A DNA stretch of 64,000 nt from Paucibacter sp. B2R-40 (GCF_025717555.1 NZ_JAJIRP010000003.1:434001-498000); one strand, 5' to 3'; positions 53,431 through 63,794 are shown, numbered from the stretch's first letter. Numbers and translations: made by a program. The notes: a model not told the origin generated them from the letters alone.

Positions 53431-54525
53431 TCAAGTGCCCTTGGAAATCGAAATGCTCGGGAACTTGGCCGAATAGTCCTTGGACTGCGCCGCGATCTTC
53501 ACCGCCACCTTGCGGGCCAGGGTCTTGTAGAGGCCAGCAATTTCGCCGTCCGGATCGGCCACCACGGTCGGTTGACCGGCATCGGCTTGAACGCGGATGG
53601 ACATCGCCAGCGGCAAGCCACCCAGGTAATCGATGCCGTATTGCTGCGCCATTTTCTGCCCGCCGTCGGCGCCGAAGATGTGCTCGGCATGGCCGCAGTT
53701 GGTACAGATATGTACGGCCATGTTCTCGACCAAGCCCAAAATCGGCACGCCGACTTTCTCGAACATCTTCAAGCCCTTCTTGGCATCGATCAGCGCGATG
53801 TCCTGCGGCGTGGTGACAATCACGGCACCGGTCACAGGCACGCGCTGCGACAGCGTCAACTGGATATCGCCGGTGCCGGGCGGCATGTCGACGATCAAAT
53901 AGTCCAAGTCTTGCCAGCGGGTCTGGCGCAGCAACTGCTCCAGCGCCTGCGTGGCCATAGGGCCGCGCCAGATCATCGCCTGGTCTTCCTCGACCAGAAA
54001 GCCGATCGACATGATCTGCAGGCCGTAAGCCTCCATAGGCTCCATCAGCTTGCCGTCTTCGCTTTCGGGGCGACCGCTGACGCCCAGCATGGTCGGCTGA
54101 CTGGGGCCATAAATATCGGCGTCCAGCATGCCCACGCGTGCACCCTCGGCGGCCAGCGCCAGCGCCAGATTGGCAGCGGTAGTGCTCTTGCCAACCCCGC
54201 CCTTGCCCGAGGCCACGGCGATGATGTTTTTCACGCCCGGCAGCAGTTGCACACCGCGCTGCACGGCGTGCGCAGCGATCTTGCTGTGGATCTGCACGCT
54301 GACATTGGCAACGCCGGCCACCGTGCGGGCAGCGGCCACCAATTGCCGGCGCAGCTCGGCGACCTGGCTGGCGCCCGGGTAGCCCAGCTCGATCTCGAAG
54401 GACACATCCGCGCCGTCTAGGCGCAGATTCTTCAACTGTTTGGCGGCGACAAAGTCTTGGCCGGTATTGGGGTCGACGACGGTTTGCAGGGCTTGCAGCA
54501 GGGAGGATTCTTGGATCGTGGACAT
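53431..54525 (-). CDS. apbC: Iron-sulfur cluster carrier protein ApbC/Mrp
   Basis: The 364-residue P-loop ATPase has an N-terminal DUF59/MIP18 domain (about 1-80, VVDPNTGQDFV), the deviant Walker A VASGKGGVGKSTTAANLA (107-115), DADIYGPSQP, and the Fe-S binding pair CTNC (274, 277). It carries [4Fe-4S] clusters to target enzymes. Fe-S proteins such as the neighbouring dehydrogenase and poly-ferredoxin are plausible clients, by context only. Confidence 0.94.
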   Translation of the reverse strand: MSTIQESSLLQALQTVVDPNTGQDFVAAKQLKNLRLDGADVSFEIELGYPGASQVAELRRQLVAAARTVAGVANVSVQIHSKIAAHAVQRGVQLLPGVKNIIAVASGKGGVGKSTTAANLALALAAEGARVGMLDADIYGPSQPTMLGVSGRPESEDGKLMEPMEAYGLQIMSIGFLVEEDQAMIWRGPMATQALEQLLRQTRWQDLDYLIVDMPPGTGDIQLTLSQRVPVTGAVIVTTPQDIALIDAKKGLKMFEKVGVPILGLVENMAVHICTNCGHAEHIFGADGGQKMAQQYGIDYLGGLPLAMSIRVQADAGQPTVVADPDGEIAGLYKTLARKVAVKIAAQSKDYSAKFPSISISKGT

Positions 54526-54770
54526 GTCAGCGGTCGGTTAGAGGCGGCTTTTGCTTGGGTAGCAAGGCTTTGTCCGAACAGTCTAGCCCAGCCCCTATTT
54601 GGGGCAGTGCTGCAAGGTGAAAACAAGATAGAAGCAGAATGGAAGTCTGGGGCGGGAATTCCCGCCCCCCCCGAACCAGGGAGTTCGCGCGCCATCACTG
54701 TTCAGGTACATTCGCCTGCAAGCGCGCCAATTCCCTATTGCCCGCAGCCATCTACCCCACAGGAGTTACC

Positions 54771-55250
54771 ATGTTGATTAAATCCCTTGCCGTCGCCGTC
54801 GCGCTCGCCGCCGGCGCCAATGCCGCGGTTGCAAACGACGTGAGCAGCTCACCTTCGTTCACCGGCCTGACCGCCACTTTTGCGGCCCTGCATACCGCCG
54901 GTTCGTTCATCGATACCTTCACCTTCACGCTGCCCGGCATCACCTCGGCCGACGCCAGTGTGGTCACCATCGGCGCGGGTGCGGCCGACATCGACTTCGC
55001 CTCGGCCACCTTGAATGGCATGCCATTGGTCTTGACTACCGATGCCGGCGGCTTTGTTGAACTGCTGTATACGCCGTCAGCCTATGCTGTGACAGGCCCG
55101 CTGACGCTGATCGTCAAGGGCACATCGGCTGCCAACGCCAGCTACAGTGGCACATTGAACGTTAGCGCAGTACCAGAGCCCGAAAGCTATGCCTTGCTGC
55201 TGGCCGGTCTGGGCGTGCTGGGCTTCGTGGCCCGTCGTCGCAACAGCTGA
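54771..55250 (+). CDS. FxDxF-type PEP-CTERM protein
   Basis: The 159-residue exported protein has a signal peptide (LAVAVALAAGANAAVA), the FIDTFTFTLPG segment typical of the FxDxF group, and a C-terminal sorting signal: VPEPESYALLLAGLGVLGFVARRR (PEP motif, helix, basic tail). Exosortase would cleave it during export linked to exopolysaccharide. An AGGAG site precedes the ATG at 54771. It stands alone between a divergent apbC and a terminator. Confidence 0.9.
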   Translation: MLIKSLAVAVALAAGANAAVANDVSSSPSFTGLTATFAALHTAGSFIDTFTFTLPGITSADASVVTIGAGAADIDFASATLNGMPLVLTTDAGGFVELLYTPSAYAVTGPLTLIVKGTSAANASYSGTLNVSAVPEPESYALLLAGLGVLGFVARRRNS

Positions 55251-55281
55251 AAACGGTGCGAGCTCGGCTCGCGCTGCAAAA

Positions 55282-55312
55282 AAAGGGCTCCCTCGTGGAG
55301 CCTTTCTTTTTT
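55282..55312 (+). terminator. Rho-independent terminator after the PEP-CTERM gene
   Basis: AAAGG-CTCC (55282-55291, one bulged G at 55287) pairs with GGAGCCTTT (55296-55304) around TCGT, followed by CTTTTTT. The upstream A run would let it work for the convergent kinase gene too. Confidence 0.8.
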
Positions 55313-57771
55313 CAGCCGATTTGCTTGAACGCCATCACCGCCTGATTGCGCAGCGTGCGCAGCAGTTGCAGCTCTTTCTCGCCCAGGTCTATGCCGCCGG
55401 CCTTAGCCTTATCGGCATAAATCAGCGCAAATGGCGCGCCCTTGAGCGTCATCGGCAGCAACAAGAAGTTGGGTGCGCGCACTTCCCCGCGGTACCAAAG
55501 TGGCAGGCGGTCGGCGATCTTGGCCACGGTGGCATCGGCAATCAAGGTGTCCACACCTTTTTGGCAGACAGCGGCAAAAAGATCCGCGTTGGCGCCATCA
55601 ACCAAGCGCAGGGGCACCTTGAAGGCGGGCACAACAGCTTCGACGCCCTCCCCCAAACCAAAGCGCCCGGTCAAGGTCTCGGTCTTGGGGTCGCGCAGGC
55701 AAAACACCACCCGCCTGAAGCCCAGGGCGCGGAAGATGGTCTCCAAAATCATGCGCAAAACTTCGTTGAGCTTGAAGTTCTCCACCATCACATTGGTGAT
55801 GTCCTGAATGCCGGCGGCCATCATTTCGACGGCCTGCTCGCGCGTCAGCTGCTGCGGGCTCAGTCCTTGCGTGGGCTCCAAGATCTGCGTGGCTTGCAGC
55901 TGATGAGCGGCCAGCGAGTCATCGACCGTAGGCGCCAGCGGCGACAGCAGCCGGCGCGCATGCGAATTCTTGGGCAAATGAATCCCCATCGCATCGGCCA
56001 CCTGCGCCAAGCGCTGGCGCGCTTGATCAGCGGCCACATCGAAGGTCTGCGCCGTCACGCCGAGCACGCGTGCGTAGCGTTGCGCCATCGCATGCACGCG
56101 ACCATGGGCATCGGCCGGGTCGGTGTGCAAGATGACATCCGCCACATCATTGGCCGCATGGGCCAGCCAGCGCTGGCGCTCATCGCTGTGCTCGGCGCGG
56201 CGTGTCGGCGGATCGCCGTCGGGCCGGCGCATGCTCAGCTGCAAGGACTCCGGCAAGCCCCATTGACGGGCCACGCCCAGGCCGAGTTGCTCATAACTCA
56301 TGCCCAGCACCTGCGCCGAAGCGGCCGCCTCGCTCAAAGGCGGGGCGGCTTGACCGGTGGCTTGGGCGATCCGCTCGGTGCGCGTGATGCGGCGGATTTG
56401 TTGTGCCTCCTCGGGGAAATAGAACTCGCTCAGCGAGCGGCCCAGGTTGTGCAGCATCGCGCATAAAAAGGCCTCCTCGGCCTCGCGCGGATTCAGGCAC
56501 AGCTCTCGCGCCAGCGACGCCGCCATCAACGAACGCAAGAACTCCTCGCGCAATTGCTGCGCATGAGCCTTGTTCTCCATGCGCTCCAGCAGGATCAGCG
56601 ATAAAGCCAGATTGCGGATGCCGGAAAAACCCACCAAGGCGACCGCCCGCGAGACGGTACTGATGCTGCCGCCCCCGGCATGGCTGAATTGCACCGTGTT
56701 GACCAGACGAAGCAGCTTGTGGGTCAGCGCCACGTCCTTGAGGATTTCATTTGATAAGCTGGCCAGGCTGCCGTTCTCGGACGCGGTCAGGCGTTGAATA
56801 CGGCCGATTGCGTCCGACATGGCCGGGAAGTCGCTCTTGTGGCGCATGCGGCGCAGCAAGAACTCGAGCGCCGCGCCGTCCACCACATCGGGTACGGCTG
56901 TTTGTGCCGGATACAGCCACTCTGCCAAGGCATCATGCATGGCCTTGGCCGTTGGCCAACGCTCTACGGCCTTGCGCGCCAGGCCGCGCTGCACGATGGC
57001 TCGCAGCGCATCATCGACGTCCAACCCCAGATCAGACGGCAGGGTCAGGTCTTGCTCCAGCACGCGCTGCACCGACACCCAGGGATCGGGGTCGTAATTC
57101 AGTCGCTGGCCACTGAGCATTTCACCCAAGATCACGGCGGCCGCGAAAACGTCCATCTGCGCGCTAGGCGGCTCACCACTTGCCGCCTCGGGCGAGATAT
57201 AGCCGGGCGTGCCGACCACGCGCTGTGGCTGGGCCGATGCCTGCCCGGCCTCCTCAGCCGACAAGCGCGCCGCAATGCCAAAGTCCATCACGCGCGCACG
57301 GCCCTTGGCATCGATCAGGATATTGCTGGGTTTCAAGTCGCGGTGCACGACGCCGACCGCATGAGCTGCCTGCAAGCCATCCAAGATGCCAAGAAGCAGC
57401 TCGACCGCAGCACGCACACCGAAGCGAGCGTTGCGCCCACCCAGCAGACGATCCGCCAAGGTGCCGCCGGCCACATATTCAAACACCAAATAGGACTGCC
57501 CATCTTGGCTATCGGCCTCAAACACCGGCACGATGTGGGGGTGCGTCAGCCGACTCACCGCGCGCGCCTCGTGCAGCCATTCATCGACGCTGAGCGGATC
57601 GGCGCCCGGCCGCAAGACCTTCAGCGCCACATCCCGGTCGAGCCTGGGGTCATGGGCCAGCCAGACGGTGGCTTGGGCCCCCTCGCCCAATTTTTTGAGC
57701 AAATGAAAGCGGCCCAGGTCGGGCAAATGGGGCGCAGCGGAAGAGTAGGTCAAGGAGTCGTCGGGGTTCAT
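55312..57771 (-). CDS. Serine/threonine protein kinase with HDOD and GAF domains
   Basis: The 819-residue protein joins three domains. The kinase (about 21-290) is complete: glycine loop LGEGAQATV, Lys51 in ALKVL, HRDLKPSN (143-150) and DFG (163-165). An HDOD domain follows (about 300-510), with LSNEILKDVALTHKLLRLVN and AMLHNLGRSL. A GAF-like domain is C-terminal (about 655-805). HDOD proteins relay signals in c-di-GMP, motility or competence circuits. The paralogue upstream on the same strand lacks catalytic residues. Confidence 0.88.
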   Translation of the reverse strand: MNPDDSLTYSSAAPHLPDLGRFHLLKKLGEGAQATVWLAHDPRLDRDVALKVLRPGADPLSVDEWLHEARAVSRLTHPHIVPVFEADSQDGQSYLVFEYVAGGTLADRLLGGRNARFGVRAAVELLLGILDGLQAAHAVGVVHRDLKPSNILIDAKGRARVMDFGIAARLSAEEAGQASAQPQRVVGTPGYISPEAASGEPPSAQMDVFAAAVILGEMLSGQRLNYDPDPWVSVQRVLEQDLTLPSDLGLDVDDALRAIVQRGLARKAVERWPTAKAMHDALAEWLYPAQTAVPDVVDGAALEFLLRRMRHKSDFPAMSDAIGRIQRLTASENGSLASLSNEILKDVALTHKLLRLVNTVQFSHAGGGSISTVSRAVALVGFSGIRNLALSLILLERMENKAHAQQLREEFLRSLMAASLARELCLNPREAEEAFLCAMLHNLGRSLSEFYFPEEAQQIRRITRTERIAQATGQAAPPLSEAAASAQVLGMSYEQLGLGVARQWGLPESLQLSMRRPDGDPPTRRAEHSDERQRWLAHAANDVADVILHTDPADAHGRVHAMAQRYARVLGVTAQTFDVAADQARQRLAQVADAMGIHLPKNSHARRLLSPLAPTVDDSLAAHQLQATQILEPTQGLSPQQLTREQAVEMMAAGIQDITNVMVENFKLNEVLRMILETIFRALGFRRVVFCLRDPKTETLTGRFGLGEGVEAVVPAFKVPLRLVDGANADLFAAVCQKGVDTLIADATVAKIADRLPLWYRGEVRAPNFLLLPMTLKGAPFALIYADKAKAGGIDLGEKELQLLRTLRNQAVMAFKQIG

Positions 57772-57835
57772 CTCGAATATATTGCTCTATCCTGACCTTC
57801 GCGTGGAGTTCGCGGCCTTCGTTGCAGACCCACGG

Positions 57836-59704
57836 TCAATGCGGCAGATCGCCATTGGCCCCGCCGTCCGCTGCTGCCTTGGCCGCAAGCCGGGCGCGCA
57901 GGGCGGAAGGCTTTGGCGCGTCGCCGTCCAGCGGCATAAAGCCGGAGCGACCCCGATCCACTGGCGGCGCGGCTTCTGGATTGAGCGCCAGCTGAATATC
58001 TTTCAATCCCAGCCCCAAGGTGCGCGCATAGCGTTTGGTCGCGACCTCGACGCCGGCCACGCGCTTGGCCTCGGGCTGCATCAAGGCGTCGACCAATTCA
58101 TTCGCCAGACTGCAGGTCAGGCGCAGCACTTCGTTATCGCTTTCCTTGCCGTGGGCGCTGGCGCGCAGCGCGGCAGTGGGCGGCTGGCGCCGCATCATGT
58201 GCAGCAACTCCTCACCCAGACTCCAATGCTTGGCCACCGCCGTGCCCAGCGACTCTAGGTCGCAACCCATCACCGCAAAGGCCGCCGCCTGCTCGCTCAT
58301 ACTGGCAGGATGGGGTTGATCGGCGGTCGGCTCAGGCGGTTGCATCAATTGGCGGATCTGCTGCGCATCATCCGGGAAGTGATATTGCAGCAGCAGGCGG
58401 CCCAGGTTTTGCATCACCGTGATCAGGTAGACCACCTCGGCGTCATAGCCGGCCGGGCGCAGCGCCTGCGCGATTTGCCCTGCACGGTGCACCCGCTTCA
58501 TCAGGCTTTGCAGCATCACCGCTTGCGTCTCGTTCAAGGGCCCGGGCCAGGGCTTGAGCGCGCGGGCCGCTTGTTGCACACCTTCCAGGCCCAGCATGGC
58601 GATGGCCCGCTGCATATTCAGCACCGTGCCGTCGACCGCCGCACCGCTTTGCTTCAAGGCGTTGTTGACCCGGCGCAGCAGCTCCAAGGCCAGCGCCATG
58701 TCTTGCATCACCAGCGTGGCCAGTGCGCTGGTGTGCTGCCTGTCCATGGCTGACGATTGCCCGGCTCTTTGCAAAGCAGTCGAGGTGCTGGGCAGATGGC
58801 CGATGCGCTGCAACTTGTCGATCAGCAAAGCAATCGGTCCTTGCTCATCATGGCCGGCCGAGGTGCGCCAACCATCGAGCGCCCGTAAAAAGCTGCGGGC
58901 GATGTGATAGCGCTGGCGCTCTTGGCGGTCGGTGGCGCGGTTGCAAATCGCGCGCAGCGGCTCAGGAATCGGATGCGGCGTTTCCCAGCCCATGCGCACC
59001 AACTCATGGCCGGTCGGCTGCATTTGTTGCACGACCAAATGCAAGTCGGGCTGCTCCAGCACCGGCCGCCCGCTCAACAGGCGGTGCAGCATCAGGCCCA
59101 CACACAAAATGTCTTCAGCGGCTGAATCTCGCACCGCGCGCCGCGTGACCGAGTTGTAGTCGGCATTGGCAGGAAAAACCTCTTGCGCTGCTTCCAGGCC
59201 CAGGACCCGCACCTGGTTGTTCGGGCCGATGATCAGCGTCGCGCACTGCACGTCCCGGTGCGCATGGCCGGCTTCATGGGCAAAGGCCAAGCCTTCCAAA
59301 TATTGGCAAACCCATTCGGCGACCTCCAGTGGCAAGGGCGTGGGCTGGCGCGTCAAACGCTCGTCCAAGGTCTCGCCCAAGGCGCGGTCGTACGCCATAT
59401 AAGGCCATTTCTCGACCTGTCCGACCTCGATCACATGGGCCAGATTCGGATGCAGGACGCGCGCGCCGGCACTGGCGGTCTTGATCCAATGCTCGGTGGC
59501 CGCGGCGCTATTGGGCACCACCCGCGGCATGCACAGCATCAACTCCTGATCCAGCTTGGCATCAAACACCAACCAGATCATGCTGCGCGTACTCTTGCCC
59601 AGCAGTTGGCGCAGCTCGAAACGGCCGAAGCGACGCATCGGCGCGGCTGGCTTAGCGGCAGCAGGAGAGTTGGCTGGCTTGGAACTGGGCGTGGAATCGG
59701 ACAC
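57836..59704 (-). CDS. Pseudokinase-HDOD protein, paralogue of the downstream kinase
   Basis: The 622-residue protein has the same kinase-HDOD order but no GAF domain. The kinase part looks inactive: the glycine loop is LGKSTRSMI, the VAIK lysine region reads LMLCMP, HRDLKPSN is HRDVQCAT (149-156, without the Lys and Asn), and DFG is LGL. The HDOD part (about 285-490) keeps LVMQDMALALELLRRVN and VMQNLGRLLLQYHFPDDAQQIR (part: MQNLGRLLLQYHFPDD). It precedes the active kinase by 64 bp and may regulate it or sense a ligand. Confidence 0.83.
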   Translation of the reverse strand: MSDSTPSSKPANSPAAAKPAAPMRRFGRFELRQLLGKSTRSMIWLVFDAKLDQELMLCMPRVVPNSAAATEHWIKTASAGARVLHPNLAHVIEVGQVEKWPYMAYDRALGETLDERLTRQPTPLPLEVAEWVCQYLEGLAFAHEAGHAHRDVQCATLIIGPNNQVRVLGLEAAQEVFPANADYNSVTRRAVRDSAAEDILCVGLMLHRLLSGRPVLEQPDLHLVVQQMQPTGHELVRMGWETPHPIPEPLRAICNRATDRQERQRYHIARSFLRALDGWRTSAGHDEQGPIALLIDKLQRIGHLPSTSTALQRAGQSSAMDRQHTSALATLVMQDMALALELLRRVNNALKQSGAAVDGTVLNMQRAIAMLGLEGVQQAARALKPWPGPLNETQAVMLQSLMKRVHRAGQIAQALRPAGYDAEVVYLITVMQNLGRLLLQYHFPDDAQQIRQLMQPPEPTADQPHPASMSEQAAAFAVMGCDLESLGTAVAKHWSLGEELLHMMRRQPPTAALRASAHGKESDNEVLRLTCSLANELVDALMQPEAKRVAGVEVATKRYARTLGLGLKDIQLALNPEAAPPVDRGRSGFMPLDGDAPKPSALRARLAAKAAADGGANGDLPH

Positions 59705-59854
59705 GAGAAAGGGGCACTTGTGCCAATAAATCTACTTGACCCCCATTTAACCCAATTTCGCCGCGTCTCGATAGACCAAGCTGAGCAAGATTCTCAGCCC
59801 TAATCCCCAATCTAATGCAAACTCTGCCCTCGGCTTCGGGGCTGCACTGAGCCC

Positions 59855-62800
59855 TCAATGCCCCAATTGCGCCCAAACCTTCTCCAGGCGCTTGACGCTG
59901 ACCGGCTGCGGCGTGCGCAATTCCTGTGCAAACAGACTGACCCGCAACTCCTCCAATTGCCAGCGGAAATCAGTCATGCGCGGGTCCGGTGCGCCCTTCA
60001 TCTCCATGACGCGCCTCAGATAGCGTTGCTCCAGCGGGCGCAGCTCGGCGAGCAACTTTGCATCGCGCGCAGGGTCGGCACGCAGCTTATCCAGCCGCGC
60101 CGTGATGGCCTTCAAGTAACGCGCTAGATGCTGCAACTGCGCCCAAGGCGTGGCGCTGACGAATTGCTTGGGCACCAAGCGCTGCAATTGCGCGGTGATG
60201 TCATCGGCAGCTTCTTTGGGTGCCCGCGCGTCTTTGAGTTTGCGCACTGCAGCGGCGTACTCCAGCAACACCACGCCGCCCTGCCGCGCGACCTCCTGGG
60301 CAATCAAATTCAGTCTCGACCGGCCTTCATCAATACGCTTCTTGAAGCTGAACTCATCGGTCGGCAGCGGCTCGGCCAGAAAGGCCCGGTCCAGCGCCAC
60401 GCCGATGATTTGATCGCGCAGCTCTTCGGCCGTGCCCAAGCTCATGAACAGCACCGACATCTTTTGCAGATCGGGGATGTTCTTTTCCAGAAACTTCAGC
60501 GGCTCCTTCAGCTGCAGGGCCAGCAAACGGCGCAGGCCCAGGCGGTGGCGGGCCGCGGCCACATCGGGCTCATCGAAGACTTCGATCTCGACATGCGTGC
60601 CACGGTCCAACAGCGCCGGAAAGCCAATCAGCGTCTGCGCGCCGCGCGTCACCTCCATCAGCTCGGGCAACTCGCCGAAGGTCCATGCGGTGTAAGTCTT
60701 GCTGACTTCGCGTATCGGTTTAGGCGGCGCCTTGACCTCGGCGCGGATGCCGCCCGGTTTGACCGGCTGCTGCTCAGCGACAGCAGGCGCCGACGCGGGC
60801 AGACGCAGCGCCGCCAGCGCCTGAAACGCCGACCTGGCTTGCCCGCCCAGCTCGGCCTTCAGAGCCGCCAGATTGCGACCGATGCCGAGCTGCCGGCCAT
60901 GCTCGTCGATGACCCGGAAGTTCATGAACAGATGCGGCAGCAACTGCTCCAGCTTGAAGTCATTGCGCTGGATCGCCAGTTGCGTGCGCTCCTTGACCGC
61001 CTTCAGCAGCACCTCGATCAGCGCGCCCTGCCCGAAGGGATTGGCGGCGATGAACTCGGCCACAAACTCAGGCAGCGGCACCAATCTTGAGCGCGGGCGC
61101 TGATGCAGGCTCTTCAGCAAGACCAAGACCTTGGCCGCCAACATGCCGGGCACCAACCACTCGCAGCGCTCCTCGCTGACCTGGTTGAGCGCGTAGATCG
61201 GCACATCGACCGTCACACCGTCGCGCGCATCGCCGGGTTCGTGCAAGTAACTGACCAGGCAATCGACACCGCCCATGCGCAAGGTTTTGGGGAAGGCATT
61301 GCTGGTAATGCCGGCCGCCTCATGGCGCATCAACTCGTCACGGCTCAATTGCAGCAGTTTGGGCTCGGCCTTGGAGGCGTGGCGATACCAGCGCTCCAGC
61401 GTCGCGCCGGACACCACATCGGCGGGCAGATGCTCGTCGTAATAGGCGTAGATCAGCTCATCATCGACCAGCACGTCCTGGCGGCGGGATTTGTGCTCCA
61501 ACTCCTCGACATGAGCGATCTGACGCTTGTTGTGCGCCAGAAACGGCAGTCGCGATTCCCACTCACCATTGACCAGCGCCTCGCGAATGAAGATCGCGCG
61601 CGCGGCCGCTGCATCCACATTGCCAAAGTTCACACGCCGGTTGGCGTAGATGACAATGCCGTAAAGCGTCGCCCGCTCCAGGGCGATCACCTCGGCCGCC
61701 TTCTTCTCCCAATGCGGCTCAAGCAACTGGGTCTTGATCAAATGGCCGGCGATGCCCGGCAGCCATTGCGGCTCAATCGCCGCGATGCCGCGACCGAACA
61801 GACGTGTGGTGTCGACCAACTCGGCGCTGACGATCCAGCGGCCCGGCTTCTTGCTCAGATGCGCGCCGGGGTGGCGCCAGAACTTGATGCCGCGCGCGCC
61901 CAGATACCACTCGTCCTCGTCGCTTTTGAGCCCCAGATTGCCGAGCAAGCCGGCCAGCATCGACAAATGCACCTGCTCATAGGTGGCCGGCGCGGTATTC
62001 ATGCGCCAGCCATGTTCGGCAACAACCGTGTGCAGCTGCGAATAGACATCGCGCCACTCACGCACGCGGCGCGGGCTAACGAAATTCTCACGCAGCAAGG
62101 CCTCGTAGCGGCGGTGGCTGAGCTTGTGCTCACCCGCACCACCCTTGCTTTCTTCCAGCCACTTCCACAGCTTCAGATAGCCCAAGAATTCGGACTTGTC
62201 GTCATCGAACTTCTTGTGCCGCTCGTCCGCCGCTTGTTGCTGCTCCATCGGCCGGTCACGCACATCCTGGCCGGACAAGGCGCTGGCGATGATCAAAATC
62301 TCGGCCAAAGCCTCGCGACTGCGCGCCTCCAGAATCATCCGGCCGACGCGCGGGTCAAGTGGCAGCTTGCCCAGCTCCTTGCCCATCGCCGTCAGCTCAT
62401 TGGCGTCGTCAACGGCACCTAACTCGTTGAGCAATTGGTAGCCATCGGCGATCGCCTTGCGCGGCGGCGGCTCGATGAAGGGGAAGTCGTCGACCTGGCC
62501 CAGGCCCAGCGTCTTCATGCGCAGAATCACCCCGGCCAGCGAGCTGCGCAGGATCTCCGGGTCGGTAAAGCGCGGTCTTGCGAGGTAGTCTTTCTCGGCG
62601 TAGAGCCGTATGCAGATGCCGTTAGCGACACGGCCGCAGCGGCCGGCGCGCTGATTCGCCGAAGACTGGCTGACCGGCTCGATTTGCAGCTGTTCGACCT
62701 TGTTGCGGTAGCTGTAGCGCTTGACGCGGGAGGTGCCGGGGTCGATCACATAACGGATGCCTGGCACGGTCAGCGAGGTCTCGGCCACATTGGTGGCCAA

Positions 62801-63763
62801 GACGATGCGGCGCTGGCCGTGCGGCTCGAAGACCTTGTCCTGCTCCTGCTGGGACAGGCGCGCGAACAGCGGCAAGACCTCGACACCGGGCGGATGGTGT
62901 TTTCTCAGCGCCTCGGCCGCCTCGCGAATTTCGCGCTCGCCGGGCAGGAAGACCAGCACATCGCCGCCACCTTCGCGCCACAACTCATCGACCGCATCGC
63001 AAATCGCGTTGTTGAGGTCGTACTCGCGTGACTCCTCGAACGGCCGGTAGCGCTGTTCGACCGGGAACAGCCGCCCCGACACGGTGATCACCGGCGCCGG
63101 ACCTTTGGCTGATTCAAAGTGCTTGGCGAAGCGGTCAGCGTCGATGGTGGCCGAGGTGACGATGACCTTCAGATCGGGCCGTTTTTTCAGCACCTCGCGC
63201 AAGTAGCCGAGCAGGAAGTCGATGTTCAACGAGCGCTCATGGGCCTCGTCGATGATCAAGGTGTCATAGGCGCGCAGCAGCGGGTCGGTCTGGGTCTCGG
63301 CCAGCAAAATGCCGTCCGTCATCAGCTTGACCGAGGCCCCCGGCGAGAGCCGGTCCTGGAAGCGCACCTTGAAGCCGACCACCTCGCCCAGCGGCGTTTT
63401 CAGCTCCTCGGCGATGCGTTTAGCGACGCTGCTGGCGGCGATCCGGCGCGGCTGGGTATGGCCGATCAGCTTACCGGTGTTGGCGCGGCCACGCCCCAAT
63501 GCGAGCGCAATCTTGGGTAACTGGGTGGTCTTGCCGGAGCCGGTTTCACCGCAGACGATGATGACTTGGTGCTCGCGCAGCGCCTGCGCAATGTCATCGC
63601 GCCGGCTGGAGACCGGCAGCGACTCGGGAAAAGTTATCGGCGGCAGCGGATTGGCGGGCGGCCCTGGACGGCGCGCAGCGCCAGCCTTGCTTGCGTTGGC
63701 GTTAGCCTTGAAGCCGGGCGCGGCTGGCGCGGTGGGTTTGGTGGGGGGGCTGGAATCATTCAC
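59855..63763 (-). CDS. hrpA: ATP-dependent RNA helicase HrpA
   Basis: The 1302-residue DEAH-box helicase is close to E. coli HrpA in length (1300). Walker A CGETGSGKTTQ (about 72-81), TQPRRIAA, IIDEAHERSLNIDFLL, SATIDADRFA and the motif VI region SANQRAGRCGRVANG are present, followed by the HrpA-specific C-terminal DUF3418 region. I chose the GTG at 63763 (VNDSSPPTK); the open frame continues to 63835 through the end of the upstream gene. The first 45 residues are a Pro/Ala-rich leader. Confidence 0.93.
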   Translation of the reverse strand: MNDSSPPTKPTAPAAPGFKANANASKAGAARRPGPPANPLPPITFPESLPVSSRRDDIAQALREHQVIIVCGETGSGKTTQLPKIALALGRGRANTGKLIGHTQPRRIAASSVAKRIAEELKTPLGEVVGFKVRFQDRLSPGASVKLMTDGILLAETQTDPLLRAYDTLIIDEAHERSLNIDFLLGYLREVLKKRPDLKVIVTSATIDADRFAKHFESAKGPAPVITVSGRLFPVEQRYRPFEESREYDLNNAICDAVDELWREGGGDVLVFLPGEREIREAAEALRKHHPPGVEVLPLFARLSQQEQDKVFEPHGQRRIVLATNVAETSLTVPGIRYVIDPGTSRVKRYSYRNKVEQLQIEPVSQSSANQRAGRCGRVANGICIRLYAEKDYLARPRFTDPEILRSSLAGVILRMKTLGLGQVDDFPFIEPPPRKAIADGYQLLNELGAVDDANELTAMGKELGKLPLDPRVGRMILEARSREALAEILIIASALSGQDVRDRPMEQQQAADERHKKFDDDKSEFLGYLKLWKWLEESKGGAGEHKLSHRRYEALLRENFVSPRRVREWRDVYSQLHTVVAEHGWRMNTAPATYEQVHLSMLAGLLGNLGLKSDEDEWYLGARGIKFWRHPGAHLSKKPGRWIVSAELVDTTRLFGRGIAAIEPQWLPGIAGHLIKTQLLEPHWEKKAAEVIALERATLYGIVIYANRRVNFGNVDAAAARAIFIREALVNGEWESRLPFLAHNKRQIAHVEELEHKSRRQDVLVDDELIYAYYDEHLPADVVSGATLERWYRHASKAEPKLLQLSRDELMRHEAAGITSNAFPKTLRMGGVDCLVSYLHEPGDARDGVTVDVPIYALNQVSEERCEWLVPGMLAAKVLVLLKSLHQRPRSRLVPLPEFVAEFIAANPFGQGALIEVLLKAVKERTQLAIQRNDFKLEQLLPHLFMNFRVIDEHGRQLGIGRNLAALKAELGGQARSAFQALAALRLPASAPAVAEQQPVKPGGIRAEVKAPPKPIREVSKTYTAWTFGELPELMEVTRGAQTLIGFPALLDRGTHVEIEVFDEPDVAAARHRLGLRRLLALQLKEPLKFLEKNIPDLQKMSVLFMSLGTAEELRDQIIGVALDRAFLAEPLPTDEFSFKKRIDEGRSRLNLIAQEVARQGGVVLLEYAAAVRKLKDARAPKEAADDITAQLQRLVPKQFVSATPWAQLQHLARYLKAITARLDKLRADPARDAKLLAELRPLEQRYLRRVMEMKGAPDPRMTDFRWQLEELRVSLFAQELRTPQPVSVKRLEKVWAQLGH

Positions 63764-63794
63764 GAGGCGCGGATTATCCGCGCCCGCCGAAAAC

